Source: a bacterium D16-36 (GTDB taxonomy: Bacteria; Bacillota; Clostridia; Lachnospirales; Lachnospiraceae). Taken from it: a stretch of 64,000 bases of DNA. Shown in pieces: positions 36,402 through 45,221 of this stretch. The DNA lies in assembly GCA_003611745.1 (NCBI GenBank), contig RAYF01000011.1, forward strand, positions 49,967 to 113,966, written 5' to 3'. The notes beneath the pieces are model-generated. The model had not been told where the DNA came from and did not search any database. It saw only the letters and a program-made list of their open reading frames with translations. The stretch's first letter is position 1. Each line of letters begins with the position of its first letter. The position numbers and the translations under genes were made by a program.

Positions 36402-36602
36402 TTATACCATAATGTCAATATTTCCGCCCAGATTCGGACTAACGGAATGTTCCATCACAGAACGGTCAATTAAATCTACCACTCCAGCCCCAACCGTTTC
36501 CATCATATCAAGGCTTTTCGCAAGCATAGCAGTCCCAATCGCATTAGATGCGTTTGCCTGTGCAAGCCCCATAGATAATCCGGGAATATCTAAAATCTCC
36601 AT
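36402..36602 (-). CDS. YjfB-family small protein (putative motility protein)
   Basis: 66 aa. The pattern (short N-terminal MEILDIPGLSMGLAQANASNAIGTAML cut here as features: SMGLAQ, AMLAKSLDMME, C-terminal ...SPNLGGNIDIMV) matches the YjfB putative motility family (PF14070), found in flagellated Firmicutes and often SigD-regulated in Bacillus. Strong ribosome site AAGGAGGAGAGGAA. No flagellar genes are adjacent. It ends near the palindrome. Confidence 0.75.
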   Translation of the reverse strand: MEILDIPGLSMGLAQANASNAIGTAMLAKSLDMMETVGAGVVDLIDRSVMEHSVSPNLGGNIDIMV

Positions 36603-36692
36603 TTCCTCTCCTCCTTTCTTCCTGATGCCAAACCTTCTTTTCCCCTATTATAATATTTGCCCCTGCAGTTTGCAAGTACCGATTTTGTAACA

Positions 36693-37658
36693 TCAATCAT
36701 ATTTCGCAAAAAACTGCAGCAGCTTCTCCCTGTATAATTCGGGCTGGACATATGCACTGCATAGATGCCTTGCCTCCGGTATTACCACCAATTCCTTAGG
36801 AGCCTGGCAGATAGAATAATTATATCTGGAATTTTTCTGGTCAACGTACGTATCCTTCTCCCCGTGAAAAAATAAAACAGGCCTCCTGTTGCTACCCATA
36901 GCCTCTGCTGTATCCGCATCCCTCATGCGGAAACCTGCCAATACTGTGCAGAATAAATCCAGCCTCAGAAGCAGAAGCCCTATCCAGTGCAGATGGAACC
37001 AATTTGCTGCCATATCTTTGACCTGCCCCTTCATAGAGCGGAAACCGCAGTCTGCAATAAGCCCCCTGACCTCCTGCGGCAGCCTGTGCCCGGATGCCAT
37101 AAGCACTGACGCTGCCCCCATGGATTCCCCATAGAGATAAATTGGGAGCTTCTTTTTATTCCGCCTGGCAATATAATATGCCCATCTCTGCACATCGTAC
37201 TGCTCCATAGCGCCAAAAGTAATATACTCGCCTTTACTTGCCCCGCAGCACCTCTGGTCAATAAAAAGCAGATTGCAACGGTTCTCATGAAGAAAACGGG
37301 ATGTATATGCAAAATCCCCAAAACCACTGCCCTTGTACCCATGGCTTAACAGCACAAACCTCTCGGCATTCTCTGCCGGCAGGTAATAGGCATGGAGCAG
37401 CAGGCCATCCTTACTTTTCATATAGCAGTCCTGCATATCCTGCCGCATGCACCATGCCTTGCCCTCCTCGTATTCCTTCTCAAATTTATGCCTTGGATGG
37501 TTTATCGTTGTATGGGATAATTGAAACCATTTTCTCTTCATCAGTTTTTTCTGCTCTTTACAGCGGACTATCATGTTAAAAAAAGACCAGCCGGCTGCCA
37601 TAAATATGCTGACTGCCGTTACGGCAACACCTAATATTTTAATAACCTTATTTCTCAT
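36693..37658 (-). CDS. Alpha/beta hydrolase, membrane-anchored
   Basis: 321 aa. An N-terminal membrane segment (~5-27), then an alpha/beta-hydrolase fold with nucleophile elbow YGESMGAAS, Asp in HGEKDTYVD and His in EARHLCSAY. Resembles the BAAT/dienelactone-like group of surface hydrolases (YfhR/YqkD-like); substrate unknown. Start at 37658 (MRNKVIK) has GGGGGAAT upstream. Follows the GH16 gene after a terminator. Confidence 0.82.
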   Translation of the reverse strand: MRNKVIKILGVAVTAVSIFMAAGWSFFNMIVRCKEQKKLMKRKWFQLSHTTINHPRHKFEKEYEEGKAWCMRQDMQDCYMKSKDGLLLHAYYLPAENAERFVLLSHGYKGSGFGDFAYTSRFLHENRCNLLFIDQRCCGASKGEYITFGAMEQYDVQRWAYYIARRNKKKLPIYLYGESMGAASVLMASGHRLPQEVRGLIADCGFRSMKGQVKDMAANWFHLHWIGLLLLRLDLFCTVLAGFRMRDADTAEAMGSNRRPVLFFHGEKDTYVDQKNSRYNYSICQAPKELVVIPEARHLCSAYVQPELYREKLLQFFAKYD

Positions 37659-37729
37659 ATTATTCCCCCATACCGCCCACGGCGGCTCAATATGGATTAT
37701 TATAATATTTTCTTCATAAAAAAGCAAAT

Positions 37730-37758
37730 CCCCTGTGGATCCATTTCCTCCACAGGGG
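37730..37758 (-). terminator. Terminator after the GH16 gene
   Basis: CCCCTGTGGA pairs with TCCACAGGGG; on the minus strand it is followed by a T-rich run (GCTTTTTT). Confidence 0.75.
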
Positions 37759-37822
37759 TTATAACTGTTGCTGTTCACTCCGCCCAGTAACCTATAATCA
37801 CCGTTACATATGTGGGATTAAA

Positions 37823-40800
37823 TCAGGCAAGCTTTACTAACTCAAAATCTGATAATGTAATCTCAGAGGCAGGCGTTGCAACATTCTCTATGATACCCAT
37901 AGAAATTGAAAGCCCTATATTAGAGTCTGTATCCTTATCTACTGTAAATTCAAACTCTATTGCCTCCTCTGTATCTTCCCGCAGCGGAAGGTCAGCTCCT
38001 CCGTACCATGCATATGAGGCATTCATCAGACCACATTTAATCGTGCGCGCTTTAGTTGATTTCGCCTTAAATTTCATCCTGTATGTGCAACCTTTTTCCA
38101 GCTTGATACCCTCCTGCTTAAGCTGGACAGACCAATCCTGGTCTCCTACATTTGTTATGTTAATTACCACCTTATTCTGTGCGAAAGTAATAGTCGCCTC
38201 CCCCGGAGAGGTAACTGCCTTTGTCCAGTCTGTCTCTCCGTTTGAGAAATCGCCGTTTTTCAAAAGATTTTCTCCTGCCGGCACTTCTGGTTCAACAGGC
38301 GCCTCTGTTTTTTCAAGAACGATGTTATCAATACAGATACGATGTTTCTGAGTAATCTGCACCCCGTCAACAGCACCCATGGAAATACTTAATACAGACT
38401 TTAAATCTGTCTCACCTGTCATCCGGAATACAAGCTCATACTTCTGGTAAGCAGCCCCCAGATCTACCTTCTTTTCACCTGAGTACGGCGTCCAGTCATC
38501 ATCAGCGCTTCCATCCCTCTGGATTGCAAACATAAGCTTTCTCGCGATATCTGACTTAGCATCAAATGAGAGCTTATACCACTGCCCTTTCTCCAGCTCA
38601 ATGCCATTCTGCTTTAACTGGATCTTCCATGCCTGGTCACCAGTATTATTAATAGTAAAGTCCATTGCATTGTCTTCTGTCAGGCTGTCTACAACATACG
38701 TAGCATCTGCGCTGCTGTCTACATAAGGCTCATATCCTGCCATGCCGGCACTAAAATCCCCGTTTTTGATGAGGCTGTCTTCCACAATACGTACCTCATC
38801 CAGATAATATGTTCCCGGCTGGTCAAACTGGAATACAATACTCTTATCTGTCAGCGGATTGTCAGTTGTAAACTTGTACGAATACTCCTTCTCTTCCCCT
38901 GTAAGCGCTGCGCTAAATGCCTTGCCAGCGGCTGTTACACTGATTGTCTTCGAATCCGGCCCTTCCGCCTTGAAGCTCATCGCATACTGCCCGCCGGCTG
39001 CCAGTGCAAGCCCGCTCTGTGAGATACGGACATATCTATCCTGCGATACCGCCCTGGCTGCTGCCCCTTCTGGCACTTCAATCTTTAACCTTCTGATATT
39101 GTCAATATTGGTAACAGTAACCTTTGCATCAATCTTATTATCAATATCCCAGTAAACCTTTCGGTCTTCGCCCTCCTGGAAATATCCGTTGTAGACATAG
39201 TTTCCATCCGTCAGGACTGTCTTTTGGTTTAGTTCCTCCTCCGTACTCTCCGCTATCTTTACAAGCGAAACATTTGAAATATGGACAGCCGCCTTGGAGC
39301 CGGCATTGCCAAGGTTATATTCCAGACGCCCATTTGCATCATCCTTGTCTGTCATTTTAAATGTATACTCGAATGTCTGGCTTGATGTTGTTAAATCAAC
39401 TGTTGTATCATTCATATACCGTTTATAACCGCGGTCCGGCGCTGATATATCCACTTTCATCGTCCTTGCCGCGTCAGCATATGCATCAAAGCGGAGCTTA
39501 TACGTCGCACCTCTCTTCATTGGCAGATCCGGCTGTACGAGCTGTACACTGTAATCTGCCGTCCCTTCCTCTGTTGTGCTGATGGCAATCTGGCCATCCT
39601 GAATACTTGCCTGTGCCTCCCCTCCAAGCGTTGTCAAAAACTTCCAGTCTTTTTCATCTGTGAGGCTCTCAGATACAGAGAACTTTCCATTGTTAACATA
39701 ATTGCCGTCTTTGTCCGGATCCCTTAAAATAACTTCCTTTACCGGCTTTTTCACATTTTCATCATAGCTGCCTTTCTGGTATACCTTGACATAGTCAATC
39801 ATGTACGCAGCTTTCTCAATATCTGTGGTGCTGTCAGGATTACCCGGCCAGTCTCCGCCGACAGCAAGATTCAGGATAATATAAAACGGCTGGTCAAATG
39901 GTGCAGGATATGTAATTTCACCCTGTCCGACTGTTGCAGAATACCAGTCATTCTCTGTGTGTATTACTTTGCCGTCCACATACCATTTTATCTTTCCCGG
40001 CTCCCATTCCACGCTAAACACATGGTACTCATCTGAGAAATTGCCGCTTCCCAGAGTATATTTTCCCTGGCTTTCACTGTGCGGATTTCCGTAATGGATC
40101 GTTCCATATGAAGTATTGGTTTCATGGCCAAGCACTTCCATAATATCAATCTCACCGCATCTCGGCCACTGTCCGTAAAGGTTCTCATTGGCAGGCATCA
40201 TCCAGAATGCCGGCAGGAATCCCTGTCCGGCAGGTACTTTTACCCTCGCCTCAAACAGCCCATATTTAAAATTATGTTTATTCTGGGTATTTACCCTGCC
40301 TGATGTATAAGACACTGTTCCATCGCTGCCAACTGTTTTTATCGGCTTTAACACAAGATTGCCGTCTTTTACATATATATTGTCCTCAGAGTCTACGTAC
40401 TCCTGAAGCTCATTATTTACCCACCCCGGAGCATGAAGCTCAACATTCCAGTCGTCCCTGTTCAGGGAAGTTCCGTCAAACTGCTCCTCCCACTTCAGTG
40501 TATAACCTTTATGGGTATCTTCTATTGGCGATGACGGTGTGGTACCGCCCGGATATACAGGATTGAATCCCGGCTGCAGCGATGGCGCCGGAGTACCTGT
40601 TGCCGCTGGCGAAGGTGATAACGATACCTCCGGTGTCACTTTCGGGGCTGCCGTAATATCAGGCTGCACTGTCACCCCAGGAGTGTTCTCCGGTTCCGGC
40701 GTTGCCGCACTGCCATCTTTTTTTACAACTACTTCCATCTCTCTTCTCCAAGTCTTTTTATAGCCTTTAATTTTTGCTGTAATAACTGCTGTCCCTTCCG

Positions 40801-41260
40801 ATACAGCAGTAACTGCCCCACCGCTTACTTTCGCAATATTTTTGTCTGAGGAAGCCCATTTTACTGACAACTTCTTATTGCCATATGTCTTTACAGTTAC
40901 TTTCTTTTTCTGGCTCTCAGTTAGTTCTATCTTAGAACTGCTTAAAACAGGCGCTTTTACTACTTTCACACTGCAGGTATATTTTTTCCTGCCCTTTTTC
41001 CACACTATTTTAGCATTTCCTGTCTTTTTTGCCTTTACTACACCTTTCTTCGTAACAGATGCCACACTCTTTTTTGATGTAGAATACTTTCCCTTCTGCT
41101 CCTTAGCCCCTTTCATATCCAAGTCAATGCTGTCTCCTTTTGAAACAACACACTTTGATACAGAAATCTTTACTGCTGCCTGTGCAGACAACGGCACAGA
41201 TGTCACTGCCATAACAGCCGCCATCGCGGCCGCCACACATTTAAAAACGCGTTTTCTCAT
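37823..41260 (-). CDS. Secreted GH16 beta-glucanase with four C-terminal carbohydrate-binding modules
   Basis: 1145 aa. Signal peptide (~1-28), two Ig-like (Big_2-type) domains (~30-180), Pro/Thr/Ser linker (~185-245), GH16 domain (~248-495) with catalytic GEIDIMEVLGHE (the two Glu about 371 and 375), then four CenC/CBM4_9-like modules at about 505-660, 665-815, 818-965 and 985-1145. GH16 with this signature usually cuts beta-1,3 or beta-1,3-1,4-glucans (laminarinase/lichenase). Start at 41260 after TGGAGGGTTTAT. Module 1 is a close paralogue of an insert in the chemoreceptor at 45222-47756. No LPXTG or other sorting signal is seen. Confidence 0.92.
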   Translation of the reverse strand: MRKRVFKCVAAAMAAVMAVTSVPLSAQAAVKISVSKCVVSKGDSIDLDMKGAKEQKGKYSTSKKSVASVTKKGVVKAKKTGNAKIVWKKGRKKYTCSVKVVKAPVLSSSKIELTESQKKKVTVKTYGNKKLSVKWASSDKNIAKVSGGAVTAVSEGTAVITAKIKGYKKTWRREMEVVVKKDGSAATPEPENTPGVTVQPDITAAPKVTPEVSLSPSPAATGTPAPSLQPGFNPVYPGGTTPSSPIEDTHKGYTLKWEEQFDGTSLNRDDWNVELHAPGWVNNELQEYVDSEDNIYVKDGNLVLKPIKTVGSDGTVSYTSGRVNTQNKHNFKYGLFEARVKVPAGQGFLPAFWMMPANENLYGQWPRCGEIDIMEVLGHETNTSYGTIHYGNPHSESQGKYTLGSGNFSDEYHVFSVEWEPGKIKWYVDGKVIHTENDWYSATVGQGEITYPAPFDQPFYIILNLAVGGDWPGNPDSTTDIEKAAYMIDYVKVYQKGSYDENVKKPVKEVILRDPDKDGNYVNNGKFSVSESLTDEKDWKFLTTLGGEAQASIQDGQIAISTTEEGTADYSVQLVQPDLPMKRGATYKLRFDAYADAARTMKVDISAPDRGYKRYMNDTTVDLTTSSQTFEYTFKMTDKDDANGRLEYNLGNAGSKAAVHISNVSLVKIAESTEEELNQKTVLTDGNYVYNGYFQEGEDRKVYWDIDNKIDAKVTVTNIDNIRRLKIEVPEGAAARAVSQDRYVRISQSGLALAAGGQYAMSFKAEGPDSKTISVTAAGKAFSAALTGEEKEYSYKFTTDNPLTDKSIVFQFDQPGTYYLDEVRIVEDSLIKNGDFSAGMAGYEPYVDSSADATYVVDSLTEDNAMDFTINNTGDQAWKIQLKQNGIELEKGQWYKLSFDAKSDIARKLMFAIQRDGSADDDWTPYSGEKKVDLGAAYQKYELVFRMTGETDLKSVLSISMGAVDGVQITQKHRICIDNIVLEKTEAPVEPEVPAGENLLKNGDFSNGETDWTKAVTSPGEATITFAQNKVVINITNVGDQDWSVQLKQEGIKLEKGCTYRMKFKAKSTKARTIKCGLMNASYAWYGGADLPLREDTEEAIEFEFTVDKDTDSNIGLSISMGIIENVATPASEITLSDFELVKLA

Positions 41261-41415
41261 ATAAACCCTCCATTCTTGCATAGCCCATAATTTTCAGCAC
41301 CTGAACAGCGAAATTATTCCCTAAATCACTAAAACATCCTGCATTTAACGATTCAGAAATTAATTATCCGCTGTACCGGCACTGATTTTAGTAGAACTAA
41401 GTAATCGTCATATTT

Positions 41416-41476
41416 ATTATAATTCCTTTTTTTGCCTGAGAATACAAAACTATATACAAAAATATCAAAATCATGA
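41416..41476 (-). promoter_or_regulatory. GH16 promoter with 19-bp AraC-type box
   Basis: Box TCATGATTTTGATATTTTT at 41458-41476 (minus strand) and -10 TATAAT at 41416-41421; the box starts 55 bp before the -10. The divergent araC-type gene is on the other side, so the box may also affect that promoter. Confidence 0.65.
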
Positions 41477-41487
41477 TATAATATAAC

Positions 41488-41577
41488 TTATCGGAAGTAT
41501 GCTTTTGACTTCCGATAAAAGGCGCATGATCTTGCGCCGCAAATTGATTATAGGAAACCGATTTTGTTTCCTATAAT
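41488..41577 (+). promoter_or_regulatory. Three consecutive hairpins in the leader of the AraC-type gene
   Basis: Hairpin 1: TTATCGGAAGT/ACTTCCGATAA (41488-41518). Hairpin 2: GGCGCA/TGCGCC (41521-41538). Hairpin 3: ATTATAGGAAAC/GTTTCCTATAAT (41547-41577). All stems are perfect. They lie between the TATAAT at 41477-41482 and the ATG at 41640, so they would be in the 5' RNA of the regulator gene. Confidence 0.7.
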
Positions 41578-41639
41578 ATGACGATAGGGCAAAAGATATT
41601 TCATTTGATATACAAAGACAAAACGGAAAGGAAATATAT

Positions 41640-42380
41640 ATGAACTTACGAAAAGAATGGTATCAGCAGGAGTTAGAGAAAAGTGAAGAGGCAATCGCAC
41701 ATCGGCCGTTAGAAGAAGAATACTCTTTCTACCATGCTGTCAGCTCTGGGGATATGGATTTTGTACAGGAAAACTGCAGGCGTGACACGTTTACCAAGAC
41801 GGAGGGGATGGGGATTCTCTCTACGAATCCTTTAACCAACCTAAAGTATCATTTCGTCATTACAGTTGCCATGATTACAAGGCAGTGCGTAGCAGCCGGA
41901 ATGGAACTGGAACAGGCTTACCGGTTAAGTGACTTTTATATTTTAAAACTGGATTCCTGCTCAACCATAGAAGCTGTATCGCAGCTCCACCACAACATGG
42001 CCCTCGACTTTACCGGAAAAATGTTTCTTGTAAAAAAGGGAGCCGCCGTGTCAAAACCGGTTGTTATCTGCATGGACTTTATTTACAGCCACCTAAACAC
42101 CAGAATCACCGTACAGACCCTCTCCGAGTATACAGGCCTGTCGTCAAGCTACCTTTCAAGGCTTTTTAAAAAGGAGCTTGGAATCTCTATCAGTGACTAC
42201 ATATTAGAAAAAAAGATAGAGAAATCAGAAAATTTATTAAAGTATTCCGACTACAGCCTGATTGATATTGCCAATTATCTGGCTTTCTCTTCACAGAGCC
42301 ACTTTATCCAGACATTTAAAAAAGCAGTCGGCCTGACCCCGAATAAATACCGTAACCAGTACTACCACTCCTCATGGTAA
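41640..42380 (+). CDS. AraC-family transcriptional regulator of the beta-glucan locus
   Basis: 246 aa. The C-terminal ~100 residues form the double helix-turn-helix of AraC/XylS proteins (ITVQTLSEYTGLSSSYLSRLFKKELG, given here only by its landmarks LSEYTGLSSSYL and SRLFKKELG, then IANYLAFSSQSHFIQTFKK). The N-terminal ~130 residues are a helical domain without a cupin sugar-binding fold, so the effector may be a partner protein or a different ligand. Transcribed divergently from the GH16 gene and convergent with the second phosphorylase. It is the natural candidate to bind the shared 19-bp box. Confidence 0.88.
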   Translation: MNLRKEWYQQELEKSEEAIAHRPLEEEYSFYHAVSSGDMDFVQENCRRDTFTKTEGMGILSTNPLTNLKYHFVITVAMITRQCVAAGMELEQAYRLSDFYILKLDSCSTIEAVSQLHHNMALDFTGKMFLVKKGAAVSKPVVICMDFIYSHLNTRITVQTLSEYTGLSSSYLSRLFKKELGISISDYILEKKIEKSENLLKYSDYSLIDIANYLAFSSQSHFIQTFKKAVGLTPNKYRNQYYHSSW

Positions 42381-42403
42381 TACTCCATCCTGAGAACATA
42401 TTT

Positions 42404-42480
42404 TATCCGGCATGAGAAATATACAAACGCAGCTTCCCATGCCGGATAGGGGCAGATACCCAGCCTGCCTTATGGCAGGC
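42404..42480. terminator. Double hairpin between convergent araC-type and phosphorylase genes
   Basis: TATCCGGCATG (42404-42414) pairs with CATGCCGGATA (42438-42448), and GCCTGCC/GGCAGGC (42463-42480) forms a second compact stem with a TTAT loop. Confidence 0.65.
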
Positions 42481-42504
42481 CGTATCCCATTATACTAAAA
42501 CTTC

Positions 42505-45201
42505 CTACCCAAGCTCTATCTCAATCCGGTGCCCTGCGCCCTCCATAGAGCCAATTTCATCCCGCCCCAGATATGCAGATGCAGAATCGCATTCTAACGC
42601 TAATGTCTCATCGCAAACTGCCTTCTTTACAGCATACTGGCCGTAATCTAATTTCTGCGGATTTTTATAGGTAATATCAAAGTTTTTCCCTGCAAAGCAG
42701 AGGCTGATTCTGGCATTCCCTTCTGCGTCAAATTGTTCTGATACCAGCTTAGGACGGATTGCCATGCGTCCAATCTCGCCATGCACGCCAAAAACTTCCG
42801 TCACTACTGTAAGCATATACCAGCTTGCTGCACCTGTTAAATAATTGTACATCCCCCTTCCATCTCCATTGAAGTACTCCGGAATGCCGGGATAAATCTT
42901 ACTGGTCTCAAAATTTAATGAAGTATCCGCAAGCGTCTTTAACGCCTTATGCCCTTCCTTCACAAAACCTCTCTGATACAGCGCATTTGCATACATTACT
43001 GTCATATGTGAGAAGACAGCGCCATTTTCTTTTTCTCCATAAGCGAAGCTGAACATCCTCCCCATATTAAACTTCTCCTCATGGAAATTTGTATTTAATC
43101 GGTATCCCCCTATCTCCTTATTATACAGATAGCGGTCTGCACTCTCACAGATTTTTTCTACCTGCTGCTCCTGTGCTGTTTTGCTCATAACCGCAAATAC
43201 CTGTCCGGTCAGCATCATTCTGGTCTCCTCACCAGAATAGCCCTCAAGCGGCTGGCCGTCATTATCATAATATCCATTAAACCAGCCCCCGCCTTCCTTA
43301 CCATCAATCCACTCCGTCTTACGGATATGTCCCTTTATCCATTCTGCCTTATGTTCAAGATTTTCGGCGAGCTCCTGCAGGGACACCTCTATCTTCCTTC
43401 CGCTCACATGATGCCTGCACAATGCAACATATTCCTGCAAAAGCCCCTGCTTCGCTGATGCATCATCATATAATGCTGCATCATCCTTTAAAAGAATCCT
43501 AATCTCTTCCAACAGCTCTGCCTTTTCCCACCCGTATTTTTCCCTAAGCACAGTGAGAAGTTCCGCCATCTGTGACAGATTGCCCGCATATGCACATGTA
43601 AATGCTACGCTTTCCCCATTTTCCGCTGCCATATCAAGCGCATCATTCCAGTCTGCACCGCGCAGCAGGATATGGTTATGTGCCCCTGTGTCATAAAATG
43701 CACACAAATGCTGCAACAGCAGGTGCTCCAATATACTCCCCCCGTAAATACTATCGTCCTCACACCTCTGCTTTGTCCCGGATTCCGCATCCCACTGCAA
43801 GTCACGGCTTCTGCCGCGCTCTGCCTGCTCATCTTTAAAATAGCATACATTTTCCTTTAAAATATCGACGTCCCCTGTCTGGTCTATATATAATTTTGTC
43901 GTCATGAAAGGCCATACGCCGTGATCCATCCAGACACGTGCAATCCCGTTCCTGTCTGCAATAAATTCCCCCTGCCCGCTGCCAATAATAGTAGCATTTG
44001 TGCCATCTATGCGCACACCGCCATAATTACCCACAATCATTGTCCGCACATCATCAGGGTTCATAATCAAAAGGGAGAGGCAGTCCTGCCACAGATCACG
44101 CCATCCCCTTCCGCCCCTTCCATAATCATGGTGCGGCAGGAAGGAACAACCGTAAATCCTTCTCAAGATTGGCTGGAAGCTGACCCAGCGCAGAAAACAA
44201 TCAAACCTTCCGTCCCCGGTATAATATCTGGTGTTGACTTTTTCCTGCCAGTATTTCTTTGTCTTTTCAAGCTCTTCCATCGTCTTTTCTGCTGTCTGGA
44301 AGCTTTTAACAATCTCCTCAATCTCTTCCTCTTTTTCCGTAATTCCCATTATGACAGTGTATGACACGCTCCCGCCCGCGTCCAGCCTGACTGGCGTAAA
44401 ACGTATGCCGCCCATTGCTTCTTTTCCTTCTATCTCTGCCCCGGCAGGCGTCCCGTCTCCATTCTGCCAGACCTGATATGGATTGGTGAATGTTCCTCCC
44501 TCCCCTATATATTCTTCCACTGTCGGATAAAAACCAGCCGGTTTTTCCCCGCTGCCAGTAATCCCACACACAAAATAAGTCAGATCATTCTTCTGGTGCC
44601 CTCTCTCATCAAATGATAATGTCGGTTTTACATAAACTCCATAATCTGTAGTTTTTATCCTGTGCAGAAGAGAGGTAACGTGCCTGTGGTCCCTGATATT
44701 ATCCGCGCTCCTGCCAAAAACAGGGACTGCCGCTATCGGCGTAATCTCCTGCATGATCCTGCCTGTGTTATTAATCTGCACATGCATGATTTCCACATTA
44801 CGGGAAACCGGCACAAACGATGTTACCACAGCTTTCATCTGGTATTTCTTTGACTGCCTGGTAACAGACTGCCACATAAACCCTGCCTCCAGACTGCTCT
44901 TATCCTGCAGTTCTGTATATTTCTTGCCCTCCTCTTCCGCAGACGCGCCAGTCACAGACCACGCCCCCCATTCTGTCCTGCACCAGAAGTTTCTGGTGGA
45001 GCGGTTATTGTGCAGATTCTCTATACTTACCGGCTCTAAAAGGAATGCATTCTGGTTTAATTTGCTGTCCCCACCCAGATTAGGCGAGAGACAGCTTTTG
45101 AGTCCATTCTCCCCTGCAGCCGGAAAATATAGCCCGCTGTAATTCTCCGGTTGTTCTATCACAAAAGTCCCATCTTCGTTTAAAAAACTAATTGTCTCCA
45201 T
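42505..45201 (-). CDS. GH94-type glycoside phosphorylase (large form)
   Basis: 898 aa, cytoplasmic. The (alpha/alpha)6 barrel shows RDLWQD, the catalytic acid in GADWNDALD, MGRMFSFAYGEKENG, GIPEYF and WYMLTVVTEVFG. Family GH94 enzymes split beta-linked di- and oligosaccharides with phosphate, giving glucose-1-phosphate and saving ATP. The length and context suggest beta-1,3-oligoglucan or cellodextrin-like substrates; related families GH149 and GH161 are alternatives. Last gene of the binding protein-chemoreceptor-phosphorylase unit, 20 bp after the chemoreceptor. Start after GCAGGAGGGATTAACG. Confidence 0.85.
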   Translation of the reverse strand: METISFLNEDGTFVIEQPENYSGLYFPAAGENGLKSCLSPNLGGDSKLNQNAFLLEPVSIENLHNNRSTRNFWCRTEWGAWSVTGASAEEEGKKYTELQDKSSLEAGFMWQSVTRQSKKYQMKAVVTSFVPVSRNVEIMHVQINNTGRIMQEITPIAAVPVFGRSADNIRDHRHVTSLLHRIKTTDYGVYVKPTLSFDERGHQKNDLTYFVCGITGSGEKPAGFYPTVEEYIGEGGTFTNPYQVWQNGDGTPAGAEIEGKEAMGGIRFTPVRLDAGGSVSYTVIMGITEKEEEIEEIVKSFQTAEKTMEELEKTKKYWQEKVNTRYYTGDGRFDCFLRWVSFQPILRRIYGCSFLPHHDYGRGGRGWRDLWQDCLSLLIMNPDDVRTMIVGNYGGVRIDGTNATIIGSGQGEFIADRNGIARVWMDHGVWPFMTTKLYIDQTGDVDILKENVCYFKDEQAERGRSRDLQWDAESGTKQRCEDDSIYGGSILEHLLLQHLCAFYDTGAHNHILLRGADWNDALDMAAENGESVAFTCAYAGNLSQMAELLTVLREKYGWEKAELLEEIRILLKDDAALYDDASAKQGLLQEYVALCRHHVSGRKIEVSLQELAENLEHKAEWIKGHIRKTEWIDGKEGGGWFNGYYDNDGQPLEGYSGEETRMMLTGQVFAVMSKTAQEQQVEKICESADRYLYNKEIGGYRLNTNFHEEKFNMGRMFSFAYGEKENGAVFSHMTVMYANALYQRGFVKEGHKALKTLADTSLNFETSKIYPGIPEYFNGDGRGMYNYLTGAASWYMLTVVTEVFGVHGEIGRMAIRPKLVSEQFDAEGNARISLCFAGKNFDITYKNPQKLDYGQYAVKKAVCDETLALECDSASAYLGRDEIGSMEGAGHRIEIELG

Positions 45202-45221
45202 CGTTAATCCCTCCTGCTAAT

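Noticed and set aside
37823..41260. Cell-wall sorting signal on the GH16 enzyme
   Set aside because: The C-terminus ends in a CBM (SDFELVKLA) with no LPXTG, hydrophobic tail or SLH domains, so it is treated as released or bound only through its modules.
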